Assembly (NCBI GenBank): GCA_016617855.1
Contig: JAECUM010093618.1
Span: 17,557-81,556 of the forward strand
Direction: 5' to 3'
Origin: Megalonaias nervosa
Taxonomy: Eukaryota > Mollusca > Bivalvia > Unionida > Unionidae
DNA: 64,000 bases
Part shown: piece after piece, positions 1-8,215 of the stretch
How the letters are laid out: each line of letters begins with the position of its first letter
How positions within the stretch are numbered: position 1 is the first letter of the stretch
The notes under the pieces: generated by a model
What the model was told of the DNA's origin: nothing
Database searches by the model: none
What the model saw: only the letters and a program-made list of their open reading frames with translations
Program-made: the position numbers and the translations under genes

Positions 1-35
1 TAGTTGGGGCTTCGCCAGCCCTCGAACGTCAACAG

Positions 36-134
36 AAAAAAAAACACTCTCCCACAATGTCACCACGTGGTGGGTGTACTTTTTCACTCCCTGGGGTTGA
101 TTATGGAGGGAGAGTGTACATGATGTTGAACGTA
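36..134. repeat. Imperfect inverted repeat (hairpin)
   Basis: The left arm contains CGAACGTCAACA and CACTCTCCC. The right arm contains GGGAGAGTG and TGTTGAACGT, the reverse complement in matching order. A short palindrome, CACCACGTGGTG, sits inside the loop. It could be a terminal structure of the viral block or a small foldback element; no target duplication was recognised. Confidence 0.5.
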
Positions 135-267
135 GAGAAGGCCCCGTTTGTGTATGTGCCGTCCCTAGAGATAAGTTTATGTGTATGTTGTCCCTAGAGA
201 TAAGTTAGTTAATTCCTAGAGATAAGTTAGAATTAAGTTTATGTGTATGTGTACGTGCTGTCCGGAT

Positions 268-470
268 CGCCCTCTGAACCTTCTAGAATGTCGTTTGGCA
301 ATCTAGGGTTCACATGGGATTGTGTTTCGTCTAATTTCGAATGTCCTCTGAGCTTGCTAGGATGTCGTTTGGCACTCTTGGAGTTCACATGGGGATTGAT
401 TCCAATGCCCCTGAGCTTGCTAGGATGTCGTTTGTGAAGCTAGGAGTTCACATAGGGTTGTAGTGTGATT
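268..470. repeat. About three diverged tandem copies of a 65-70 bp unit
   Basis: Each copy carries a form of CTAGGATGTCGTTTGG followed by GGAGTTCACATGGG. Copies begin near 278, 346 and 411. The repeat lies in the promoter-side flank of the plus-strand ORF at 615. Confidence 0.6.
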
Positions 471-614
471 ATATGTTTTTGTAAATGTTTATTTTCAGTT
501 TCAGAAATATTTTTTTATTAATATTTTAGTTTTATTTTTATTATTTTATTTTTATTAATATACTAATTCTGATTCAGATTTTAATTTTAATTTTAAATAA
601 ATATTTATTATATA

Positions 615-1193
615 ATGAATCAAGAAAATATTAATGTTGTTATTGTTGCCATTAAGCAATTACAACATGACGGTATAAAAATTTCTGATGAACTTAATCT
701 TGAAAAAATTATTTGTGATTTTCAATCATTACAATTTCGAAAATCCGAGAACAGGCATACACTACCATCCGATTACAGATTTGTAAAGTTGATTCAGCAG
801 GCAATGTTACAGTCGGTGGCTACAGTTACAGATGATCAGGTAAAATTATTTATTCCTCTTGGAAGTTCAATCGAAAAAATTAGGTCAAAATTATCTCACG
901 AATACGAAACAATAAAACGAGTAAATGCTCGTATAAGACAACTGAACGAGATTATGACAGCGAGTAAAGCCGCAGAAGAGTTACTGGAGACAGAGACGAG
1001 TGTTACTCGTCCCATAGTGAAAGTGAATGTAGTGACAACTAAACCATTTATTTCTAAAAAGAATCAGAATAATTTATTTTTTTGTTGCACAAACTCGAGA
1101 TCTGTGATCGCAAGATACCCCGGATTTCTCAGAAATATAAAATTATTTTTTATTCTAATAATACAATTTATGAAATTTGTTCAGATTTCTTGA
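615..1193 (+). CDS. Hypothetical protein on the plus strand of the viral block
   Basis: An open frame of 192 codons begins at an ATG preceded by TATTATATAATG, the same TATAATG-type context seen at several minus-strand genes here. The first 145 residues are polar and charged with helical heptad-like stretches. The last 40 are hydrophobic and low-complexity and may be read-through after a lost stop. I do not recognise the family. It converges tail to tail with the minor-capsid-like gene ending at 1316, so it is probably the only visible member of a plus-strand gene set that continues left of the window. Confidence 0.5.
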   Translation: MNQENINVVIVAIKQLQHDGIKISDELNLEKIICDFQSLQFRKSENRHTLPSDYRFVKLIQQAMLQSVATVTDDQVKLFIPLGSSIEKIRSKLSHEYETIKRVNARIRQLNEIMTASKAAEELLETETSVTRPIVKVNVVTTKPFISKKNQNNLFFCCTNSRSVIARYPGFLRNIKLFFILIIQFMKFVQIS

Positions 1194-1315
1194 TTTATTC
1201 ATGCAAATACCCTATCAAAATTTGTGAAATTTGATCAGATTTCTTGGTTTTAGTTGTGTAAATACACTATCAAAATTTGTTGGTTTTAGTTGAGTAACTT
1301 CTACGAACGTAAGAT

Positions 1316-2730
1316 CTATGAGCGTACATACATATTTACGTTCAGTGATTCCCCTTGTAAATCCAAAAGGTGTCCAGATTGATCAGTAAGCTTAAAATGT
1401 ACCCGCGATAATAGTGGGTTATGCACACGCAGATAAACAACGTTGATTGGCTCGGATACAATTAAATACCCTGGGGTGACTTGTGGGGTAAATGTGTATA
1501 AAATGTATCCTTGCTGAGCTTGATTAGATTTTTGTAAATCTACTTGATAACTGCCATCGACGACGTCACAAACTAGACTGACTGCGATCGTTGATGTTAT
1601 ATTTACAATCCCCGGAGAAACATGTCTGCCTCCGCCGTATCGATCGTTATCGTACCATAAAATGTTAGCTTGCGGGATTGCTTTACTCCACGCGTCAAGA
1701 ACTTTTGGAAAATGTTTAACATCATTGACTAATTTTATCTGATCATTATCATCAAAACTTTTTGAGGTGGAATTACCCCCGCAGAATTAATTATACCAGG
1801 TATTCTAGTTTTATAAAAAAAAAAAAAAAAAGCTGTGGTATCATTGACGTGTTTGACGTCTGATGCAATCATGTTCAGGTGTTGTATAGTTTCGATGATA
1901 TGTTGTTTAACACCATCGATGTAGTGCATGGCAATACTGGAAAATAAATTTATTAATTCATCAAGTATTTTTTTTATGTTCAAATTTTAGAGCGCTGGCG
2001 AGTTCCTCCAAAAGCTTTTTATTAAATGTTTTTAATCCATGTTTAGCTTCATAGTTGTACAGATCACGTTTAACTACAAATTCCGACCCCTCAGCATAAT
2101 ATAATTTGTCACCGTCATAAAAGTATTCAACTCTACCCGGTCTCATTACACCCTTCCATTGGTAAGTTTTTCGATATTCTAGAATCTTTATGACTTTTTT
2201 TCTGTCGTAAGGAATTTATCCTTAGTCGGTTCTGGTGGTCCTTCATAAACCGGCGCAACCTCAGGCCATCCAAGTACAGTGCTGATTGATGACTGATAAA
2301 TATCGACTGCGTAATCCGGTAAATAAATTTCAATCGCGGATGACAGCGTTCGTTCGTGAACCGTAATAGCTATCTTGGATTCTTTGCCAGTGATAGATTT
2401 AATTCTACGTTGGAATTCTTCGTTGATCTGTTCTATTTGATAACTGCCCGTGGGAATACTAACAAGTTGCCAATCGGGAGTTCCATCTGGTTTATTTTTA
2501 TTTGCAAATACTAATGAGTTGTTTGGTTGTAATCCACCGAATGATTTTGATCTGATATTTTGCCAACTATAATAAACTAGTAATTGTGCTAGTGCTATTT
2601 CTTTTGCTGTAATTGCAGTTGGAAAAACAACACTAAATTCAGGATTAGTTGAACTGGTTGATATCATCGTTGTTTTCAGCTGTGCTTTCTTGGTGACGAT
2701 CTGTTGTAGTAGTTCTTGCGACGACGACAT
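1316..2730 (-). pseudogene. Minor-capsid/penton-like protein, frameshifted
   Basis: The intact first segment (2730 to 2188, 180 residues) has beta-rich features with a PTGSYQIEQINEEFQRRI stretch. The last segment (about 1760 to 1316) carries GSYQ, YTFTPQVTPGYLI, VYLRV and KLTDQSGHLLDLQGE, which I recognise as conserved blocks of minor capsid-like proteins in invertebrate Polinton-like elements. A middle segment contains an EYFYDGDKLYY motif. Breaks: a frameshift in an A-run near 2195, another near 1970, and others at a 17-base homopolymer (1815-1831) and a run of five C (plus strand) near 1776-1780. Homopolymer errors in the assembly could explain several. It could be two adjacent genes rather than one. 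The downstream end faces the plus-strand ORF. Confidence 0.6.
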
Positions 2731-2758
2731 TATTTAATTATCAATTTCTATCTACTAA

Positions 2759-3234
2759 TTATAATTCCATCTTTCCTGGTGAACAATCAGGATTTTTTTC
2801 TGGTTCTAATGCCTCGTTGTAAATCTTAATTATTTCTGTGAACTCGTTGTCGGTAATTATACCGTCGTTGAGGAACGACGAAATCAACGATAACTTCGAG
2901 TACGCTAATGTTGACGCGTGCAGTTTTAACGTGTACTCGTGTAATTTCACGTTTGTACACGTCGATATTTTTTTGCAATAATATTAAGAACACCAGCGAT
3001 TGTTGTCGCGGATGAAACACAAATTATTGCTACTGCCGGTGACGTCATCGTTACCTAGGACAAAATTACACCAGACGACGCAATGATCGCAGATGCCAAA
3101 TAAACAACTACGTCGATGACAACTGCGCGTCTGCGATATTTTTTTACTTCTGCGCTGTACTCGTCGATGATATTTTTCAGTTTGGTTTGACACTCACATA
3201 CTTGATTGTATCTGTGTTGGTTAGCGTCGATCAT
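2759..3234 (-). pseudogene. Two-span membrane protein of the viral block, broken
   Basis: The start at 3234 follows TATAGTATAATG. The N-terminus is polar and charged to about residue 37, then a basic KKYRRR is followed by a hydrophobic span at residues 38-58. A TAG stop (3055-3057) interrupts the frame just after that span. A second hydrophobic span follows in the same frame, then a TGA and frameshift near 2950. The final part (2759-2953) is helical, with a SFLNDGIITDNEFTEIIK segment resembling the C-termini of small membrane proteins found with such capsid modules. Likely role is in the virion or internal membrane; this is inference from topology and context. Confidence 0.5.
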
Positions 3235-3305
3235 TATACTATATTAAATAATTGCTTGAGGTGTTTCAGCGACGAATTCAAGACACCACCAGTAAGACGC
3301 TGCGG

Positions 3306-4235
3306 TTAATTTTTATCAGACGGTTCCAGTATAAAAGTTTCTTCGGTATCCTTATTTAACACTACAGATACAGTTCCAGAAAAATTATCAGTTGAATGAC
3401 GCCATGGATATGTAGTAAATATCCTATATTTTGCAGAGCTGAACACGGACAGACTGTACACACCAGTAACCATTGCGGTATGTTTGATAGTGTTATCGCT
3501 CGGTGTCTACGTTGATGATCCTGATGATACTGTGTATACGATATTGTTGATCTGTGCGTGAGGAATTTTAACGAGGTTAGTTTTTTTTAACGATATTAGG
3601 AATTCCACTGATGATATCATTGAGTCTCACGTTAACGTCGGCGAGTTTTATGTCAACGGTTGGTGGACTTCCAAAAAATTCATTAACGGTTCAGTTTACG
3701 TTTCTGCGAAAATTCAGAAACAGTTGTACTTGATTAGTAAAATCAGTTTTGAGTGTGGTCATTCCATCATTGATCGTCGACAACGAAGTTGTCATTGGAA
3801 TGTTGTTATCGTCGACGTATTTTTTTGTTGCGGCGTCGAGATTATATGTTGGTTCTCCCACGCTGGTAATTTTATTGTTGTTATGTTGAGAATGCCGGTC
3901 ATCATATCACCGGTCTTTAAAACTCGTTCGGATATACTATCTCGGATCGAAGACGGAGTAACAACACTAGGGACAAGCTTTCCTTCTTGGTCATACACGG
4001 CAACGAGATTTTCTCGTGTTGCTCTGTTACGAACAATGATATCGCTGATTGAAATATTACTCATCAATTTTCCTTCACGGTTTTGAAATACTACAAGTTC
4101 ACCAGCATCAACGTTGGCAAGATTGAGCAAATCAGATATTTCGTCGCTGATCTGTTTTGTTACTTGTTTGAGTAAGTCTTCACCTGGTGTTTGTTGGGTT
4201 TTAGTTTTAGCTGATCTTCCGTAAATATCTACCAT
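3306..4235 (-). pseudogene. Fibre/spike-like protein with phage-tail-type motif, broken
   Basis: The start is preceded by TATATTGTATAATG. About 110 N-terminal residues are predicted to be helical and polar, with repeated blocks of the form NREGKL and DQEGKL. Then comes GDMMTG, and in another frame EPTYNLDAATKKYVDDN. The pair is the signature found in many phage tail-fibre and viral spike proteins, where it links shaft modules. Coiled-coil-like sequence and a beta-rich C-terminal part follow to the stop at 3306. Breaks: frameshift near 3885, TGA at 3691-3693, frameshift in the eight-T run near 3585, TAG at 3507-3509. A receptor-binding fibre is the most plausible role. Confidence 0.6.
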
Positions 4236-4259
4236 TATACAATATAATATAATAGCTGT

Positions 4260-4664
4260 TTAGAACGATAGATGCTGGTTAACGGTGTACTCGTGCACAA
4301 CTTTATAGGGTGGCACTGATGATTTTGAAATCGCGTCAAGTACAGCAATTGCTTCACGGCCACATATTGGTGGGTCGGTTATTTTTTGTGTTGGTAACGT
4401 TAAATACCAAACTGGAATTTGCATGTTGCTTACATATTTTAAAAATTCTTTTAGTGGTGCTAACCCGTACGAATCAAAAACAATTCCACGTGGATCAATC
4501 GCGTATGCAACCCAATGTGTACCTGTGTTGGTGGATTCATTGAGATTAATAACACCAGTTTCAACGCGGTTTGGTATACGCGGTATTTAATCACGCATAA
4601 AAACACCTCTGAATTTTTTTATGTTTATCTGGGTAGCAGCATCAAGTAAATCAAAATTGGACAT
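4260..4664 (-). pseudogene. Adenain-like cysteine protease (virion maturation), one early stop
   Basis: A frame of 134 codons shows the adenovirus-type maturation protease order: RGVFMRD near the N-terminus, the catalytic His in GTHWVAY, an acidic residue in FDSYG, a Gln in the PTQK segment and the nucleophile Cys in PPICG. Length is short compared with adenain of about 200 residues but usual for the small Polinton forms. An in-frame TAA (4587-4589) follows RGVFMRD, so the gene as given cannot make the full enzyme. It starts 8 bases after the pVI-like gene ends, and in adenoviruses a pVI peptide activates this protease. All catalytic positions are otherwise intact, suggesting recent inactivation or a base-call error. 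Confidence 0.72.
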
Positions 4665-4672
4665 TGGAGGAA

Positions 4673-5142
4673 TCAACGAAGTGTTCCTGGGATTCTTAAT
4701 CCGCTACCGTACCGGGGTAGCGTCCCTGGCAATCTCAGACCCTTTCCCCTTTTTTTTTTTTTAGATCTTTTTAAACCCTTCCCTGTAGCTTTCTTTAATG
4801 CCATTCCAGCAGCAGTTCCAACAGCACCTAACGCAGCTGCTTTGCAACAGCTGGGGCTGCAGCGGCTATTAACGCTGGTATAGCTGCGAGAAGTGGAAAT
4901 ATACCACCCGTCTTAGCGATGTCCTTAATAGCACCCGCAGAAAGATTAAGTCGTATGCCAGTCTTTGATTGCTTAGCGTCGTTGAAGTGTTTAAGTTGAC
5001 GTTCTGTCAGTGATAGTTTATTTGAACCACCTGTGATTTGTTCTCGCTTCAGCGATATTTTTACTCCACAGTTATCTTTGGACGCTGATTGTTTTTTAAT
5101 CTGACCAGGAGTCAGGCTAACACTAACGTTATGATATTACAT
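4673..5142 (-). pseudogene. pVI-like membrane-active virion protein, broken
   Basis: The sequence has SLTPGQIKK, then LSLTERQLKHFNDAK, then TGGIFPLLAAIPALIAAAAP, a charged N-terminal half followed by an Ala-rich hydrophobic helix and a basic C-terminus. This layout matches small proteins placed beside the protease in Polinton-like elements and compared with adenovirus pVI. A TAA is present as codon 2 (5137-5139). One frameshift lies near 4845 and another in the long T run at 4750-4762; the downstream frame ends in GKGLRLPGTLPRYGSG before the stop at 4673. Probable role is capsid-internal scaffold or membrane disruption, by analogy. Confidence 0.55.
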
Positions 5143-5175
5143 TTATAATTATTATTCTGATTTTTAAATTAACAA

Positions 5176-6555
5176 TTACATGTTTTCGACTGGGGCATCG
5201 ACGACTCTCATGCGACCACCAACACCTTCAAGTAACTTTGTTTTATCGGATAATATAACAGCGATTGCTCTGTAATTGGCAATAGTACCTAGTGTTGTTA
5301 CGTTAGCTCGAAAGTATATGTCAACGACGGATTGTCTGAATAAATCTAAATATTCCAGTAAGAAATAATAGATCGGATACAGCGTTGTAAAATCAAACTG
5401 TGATATTTGTAAACCAGAATCAATATTCTGATCACGCCCCATAAATGTCATCAAACGATGATATGCACGTGGTACATGATTATTATCGAAATTTAGTGAT
5501 ATACTCTCGGAAGGTTCTTGATGTCCATTTATCCGCAGCGAAACTTCTATGACGCCAAGTTTGTCAAATATCATCATACTACGCGTCTGGTTGTTCACTC
5601 GTGCAGCATCCTGAAGCGCAACAAATATATGTCGCGGCGCAGAAACACCTTGTTGTGATGCTATTTTCTACTTGAATATCCCTTCAATGCTATCTTGAAC
5701 AGCATCGGTGGTCATAGTCAACCACGATAACGTTGATTTACCGCCTTGATTCATGAAAGAAAGTAATTTTTGTTCCTCAGTGATCGATGGAGTCATCGTT
5801 GGCATCCACAGCGAAAGTTTTGTCAGTTTCACTTTACCAGTATCACCATGAGGTCGCCATATTGCATCGTCGTCGGTAGCTTTTCTTACAAGTATAATTG
5901 TATGCTTGACTCCAAAAATGACCTTGCGGACATTTCTGCAAAATCCAAAGATATGTGAAAGCGGTATCGCGCATGAAAATCTTCTACGTATACCTTTTAA
6001 CATTGATTAACGCGCCCGAAATCCTAAGTTGAAATCTGGGTCAATATTAATAATCATACTTTGCACATCCGCGTCGGCGTTTCTGGCAAAGTTTCTTGGG
6101 CGTCCTACTTCATATTGGTTATATTCGGGAGAATCAGTAGCATCCTTGACAAACATCATTGATGGACCAACTGTCCTTGAATAATCATCGCTGTATCGCG
6201 CAAGACCAAGTATCGTTGTAGCTACATCGACGTCTCTTTGAATTGATTCAATATTTGCTCCATCAATCATATACGTATCGCTGTCAAACAACACCATAAT
6301 ACCGTTATTGACAAATCCAACATTAATACCAGCATCGTATTCAGTATCATTCGATCTTAGAATTTCACCTTCGATCTCAAGAAATGCTTCAGCGGGTAAG
6401 AAATATCTGCATGTGTCCTGAACTTGTAGTTCAATTTTTCCTCGCTGATCCGATGTAATTGCGTTGTAAGAATAATATTGATAATCACGAACAGACTCAT
6501 CTTTGAGAACTGGTGCGTCCATGTCAAATGCGGGATCAGATATGCGCTTAAACAT
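5176..6555 (-). pseudogene. Double jelly-roll major capsid-like protein with two nonsense codons
   Basis: One continuous frame of 459 codons runs from 6555 to 5176, with no frameshift but two internal stops: TAA at 6007-6009 and TAG at 5668-5670. The length fits a double jelly-roll major capsid protein. Recognisable blocks include IPLSHIFGFC, VKLTKLSLWMP, and near the C-terminus YPIYYF and RAIAVILSDK. I know these from a capsid-like family widespread as integrated copies in invertebrate genomes. The two stops could each arise by one transition (CAA to TAA, TGG to TAG). The gene lies 11 bases after the core-like gene and ends before the pVI-like gene, as expected for a morphogenesis operon-like block. 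Confidence 0.72.
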
Positions 6556-6566
6556 CTTTATTATTA

Positions 6567-7019
6567 TTATCGTGTTCGTCTAACACGAAGACCGCTTCCT
6601 GCTATTAAACTTGCGGTTATATTTTTTTCATTTTCTAATATGTGTACACTAGACAACTCTGCTAGTTTTTGGTTTGCAGCTTGATCTATTATTTTACTAA
6701 TATTTGTAAGCATAACCTCAGTGCTGGGTAATTTTACTGGCTGTGGTTTTCGTCGTATCAATTGTGCTAGTCTATCTCGGATTGCCGAGAATGCTTTACC
6801 GGCAACGTCGCTGATAGCACCAATTCCTTTAACACGAACAACATCGATAGCTTTCACACCTAATCGTTTTGCAATCGGTATTGCTTTTGGGGCTAGCCTT
6901 GCAAATAGACCCTGAACAACATCATCAAGTCCATCACCGTAGTAAGCGCTATATGTAGGTAATAGCGAATTTATCACCCTGACGTTGACAGGGGCACGTT
7001 GAGCATTATGTATAATCAT
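6567..7019 (-). CDS. Basic, Ala/Ile-rich core-like virion protein
   Basis: An unbroken 150-codon frame just upstream of the capsid gene. Residues 25-60 are tyrosine/glycine then amphipathic and hydrophobic (AYYGDGLDDVV followed by FARLAPKAIPIAKRLG); the C-terminus ends in GSGLRVRRTR. Small proteins with this glycine/hydrophobic/arginine layout neighbour the capsid gene in related elements and may condense DNA or line the capsid. No enzyme motif is seen. It is the only minus-strand gene here without an obvious break. Confidence 0.55.
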   Translation of the reverse strand: MIIHNAQRAPVNVRVINSLLPTYSAYYGDGLDDVVQGLFARLAPKAIPIAKRLGVKAIDVVRVKGIGAISDVAGKAFSAIRDRLAQLIRRKPQPVKLPSTEVMLTNISKIIDQAANQKLAELSSVHILENEKNITASLIAGSGLRVRRTR

Positions 7020-7046
7020 TTTATTATAGTTGTTATATCTAACTGT

Positions 7047-7415
7047 TTAATCACTGTAGCAATCATCAACGATTTCATCGATGAGAGCCCGGTAAACATT
7101 AATGTCCATGATACCACCTGTAAATAATCGTTGACAAATCGATGTTATCTCATTGATGATTTCTGGGGAATTATTACCAGCTCGTTTTCCTCCAATGAGG
7201 ATTTCTAGTCTGTCCGCGTCAGCAAGGATGTTATCGGAACATGAAGTAATAAGACCACTTCCCCTGGTACTTGTACTAATGCCACTTCCAGTTTCGCCAG
7301 TAGAATCGTCACTCGTTTTTTGTTGTGATGGTTGCCCAACGGAGATTTTTCATCTTGTAAAAGATATTTTTTTTTTTATCTCATCGTCAAACTTCATGTT
7401 AAGTTGGATCGTCAT
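7047..7415 (-). pseudogene. Small acidic protein of the viral block, one stop
   Basis: A 122-codon frame from 7415 to 7047 is interrupted only by TGA at 7350-7352. The N-terminus is lysine-rich, the middle Ser/Thr/Gly-rich and low-complexity, and the C-terminal 60 residues look folded and acidic, ending IVDDCYSD. It overlaps the upstream gene by 17 bases. Function unknown. Confidence 0.45.
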
Positions 7416-7630
7416 TTCTTACCTGATCAACTCCGTAGTATATGCGATATATCCATTTGTTCCAGTCATCACGGTTTATACGACGGCCATGGTACTCTGG
7501 TTTCAGAAACTTTTCTCTATTATTATAACTTTTCGCCGTACTCACAGCTAAATGTTTCATGTTTCTGGCTCTCCTAATATCATTAACACTTTCTACGGTA
7601 AATTTATCAATAAGCAAAACTCTTGCTCAT
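7399..7630 (-). pseudogene. Small basic protein of the viral block, frameshifted start
   Basis: The ATG at 7630 overlaps the stop of the preceding gene (ATGA). Its frame stops after seven codons, and the longer frame (7617 to 7399, 72 codons) is entered by a one-base shift in TTTTGC. The long frame is aromatic and basic, with a DDWNKWIYRIYYG segment. Function unknown. Context suggests a virion or assembly protein. Confidence 0.4.
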
Positions 7631-8006
7631 TTTTGTATATGATACTTTGTATCACCTTCATCTTCATCACGAGCTTGGTCAGTATCTTCAAGTACTTCTT
7701 GTACTACTTCTTGTAATTGTGGCTGAGCCGCAGCTATCTCACCTGGAAGTTCTCGCAGAATTTTGTTTCCTTAATTCGCTCTGCTATTTTTCCAGTTGCT
7801 CCAGCGTTTTATTCCAATGCGGGAAAAAGACCTTTAGTAGTCTTTGTAATACGTTTAAACAATTCTTCTGCGGCTTCTTCAAAGCCTTCTTTGAGATTTT
7901 GACGTGCATATAGTTTTTGTTTAACAGAATCTCTCACGCGTAGACATTTCTTGATTGCTTCTAGTCGCTCTCGAGCTAGTCTAGCTGAGTGTGGTTCACT
8001 GATCAT
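7627..8006 (-). pseudogene. First gene of the minus-strand viral block, helical and charged, broken
   Basis: It starts at 8006 after TATATCAATAATG. The sequence is almost wholly helical and charged (ERLEAIKK, EEAAEELFKRITK). TAA at 7809-7811 interrupts it. A frameshift near 7760 leads to an acidic tail rich in Gln, Glu and Asp that ends at 7627. The 200 bases upstream are CpG-rich and would hold the promoter. Family not recognised. Confidence 0.4.
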
Positions 8007-8215
8007 TATTGATATAACAATGATTTAATTACAGCAACAGAGAGGCGGACGAAAACACGAGTGTGTGCGCATCGCAAACAAACACGTCTAAAATTTGAAG
8101 AAAAAAAATAGTCAGCGCGGGGTAACAAAATAGTTAATTGGATCTGTTTCCCGTTGTATGGAAATATGATCGGTTAACGGCTTCGGTTTACGATTATTGA
8201 CCTTATTTTTCAGTC

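Larger units (their letters stand above)
1..8215. mobile_element. Endogenous Polinton/adintovirus-like virion-gene block
   Basis: Eleven tightly packed ORFs occupy this stretch. Ten lie on the minus strand and include a double jelly-roll capsid-like gene, an adenain-like protease, a pVI-like gene, a fibre-like gene and a minor-capsid-like gene. This combination is the morphogenesis module of Polintons, adintoviruses and Polinton-like viruses. The block is visibly rich in CpG, whereas DNA beyond about 8215 is CpG-poor, which places the right boundary near 8.1-8.2 kb. Terminal inverted repeats and target duplications were not recognised, and the left end may lie outside the window. Polymerase, integrase and packaging ATPase were not seen here. 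Assignment to the broad group is fairly secure; the exact lineage is not. Confidence 0.8.

Noticed and set aside
5176..6555. Stop codons in the capsid gene as evidence of an alternative genetic code
   Set aside because: Neighbouring genes use TAA, TAG and TGA as both breaks and ends, and frameshifts are also present; decay or sequence error is simpler.
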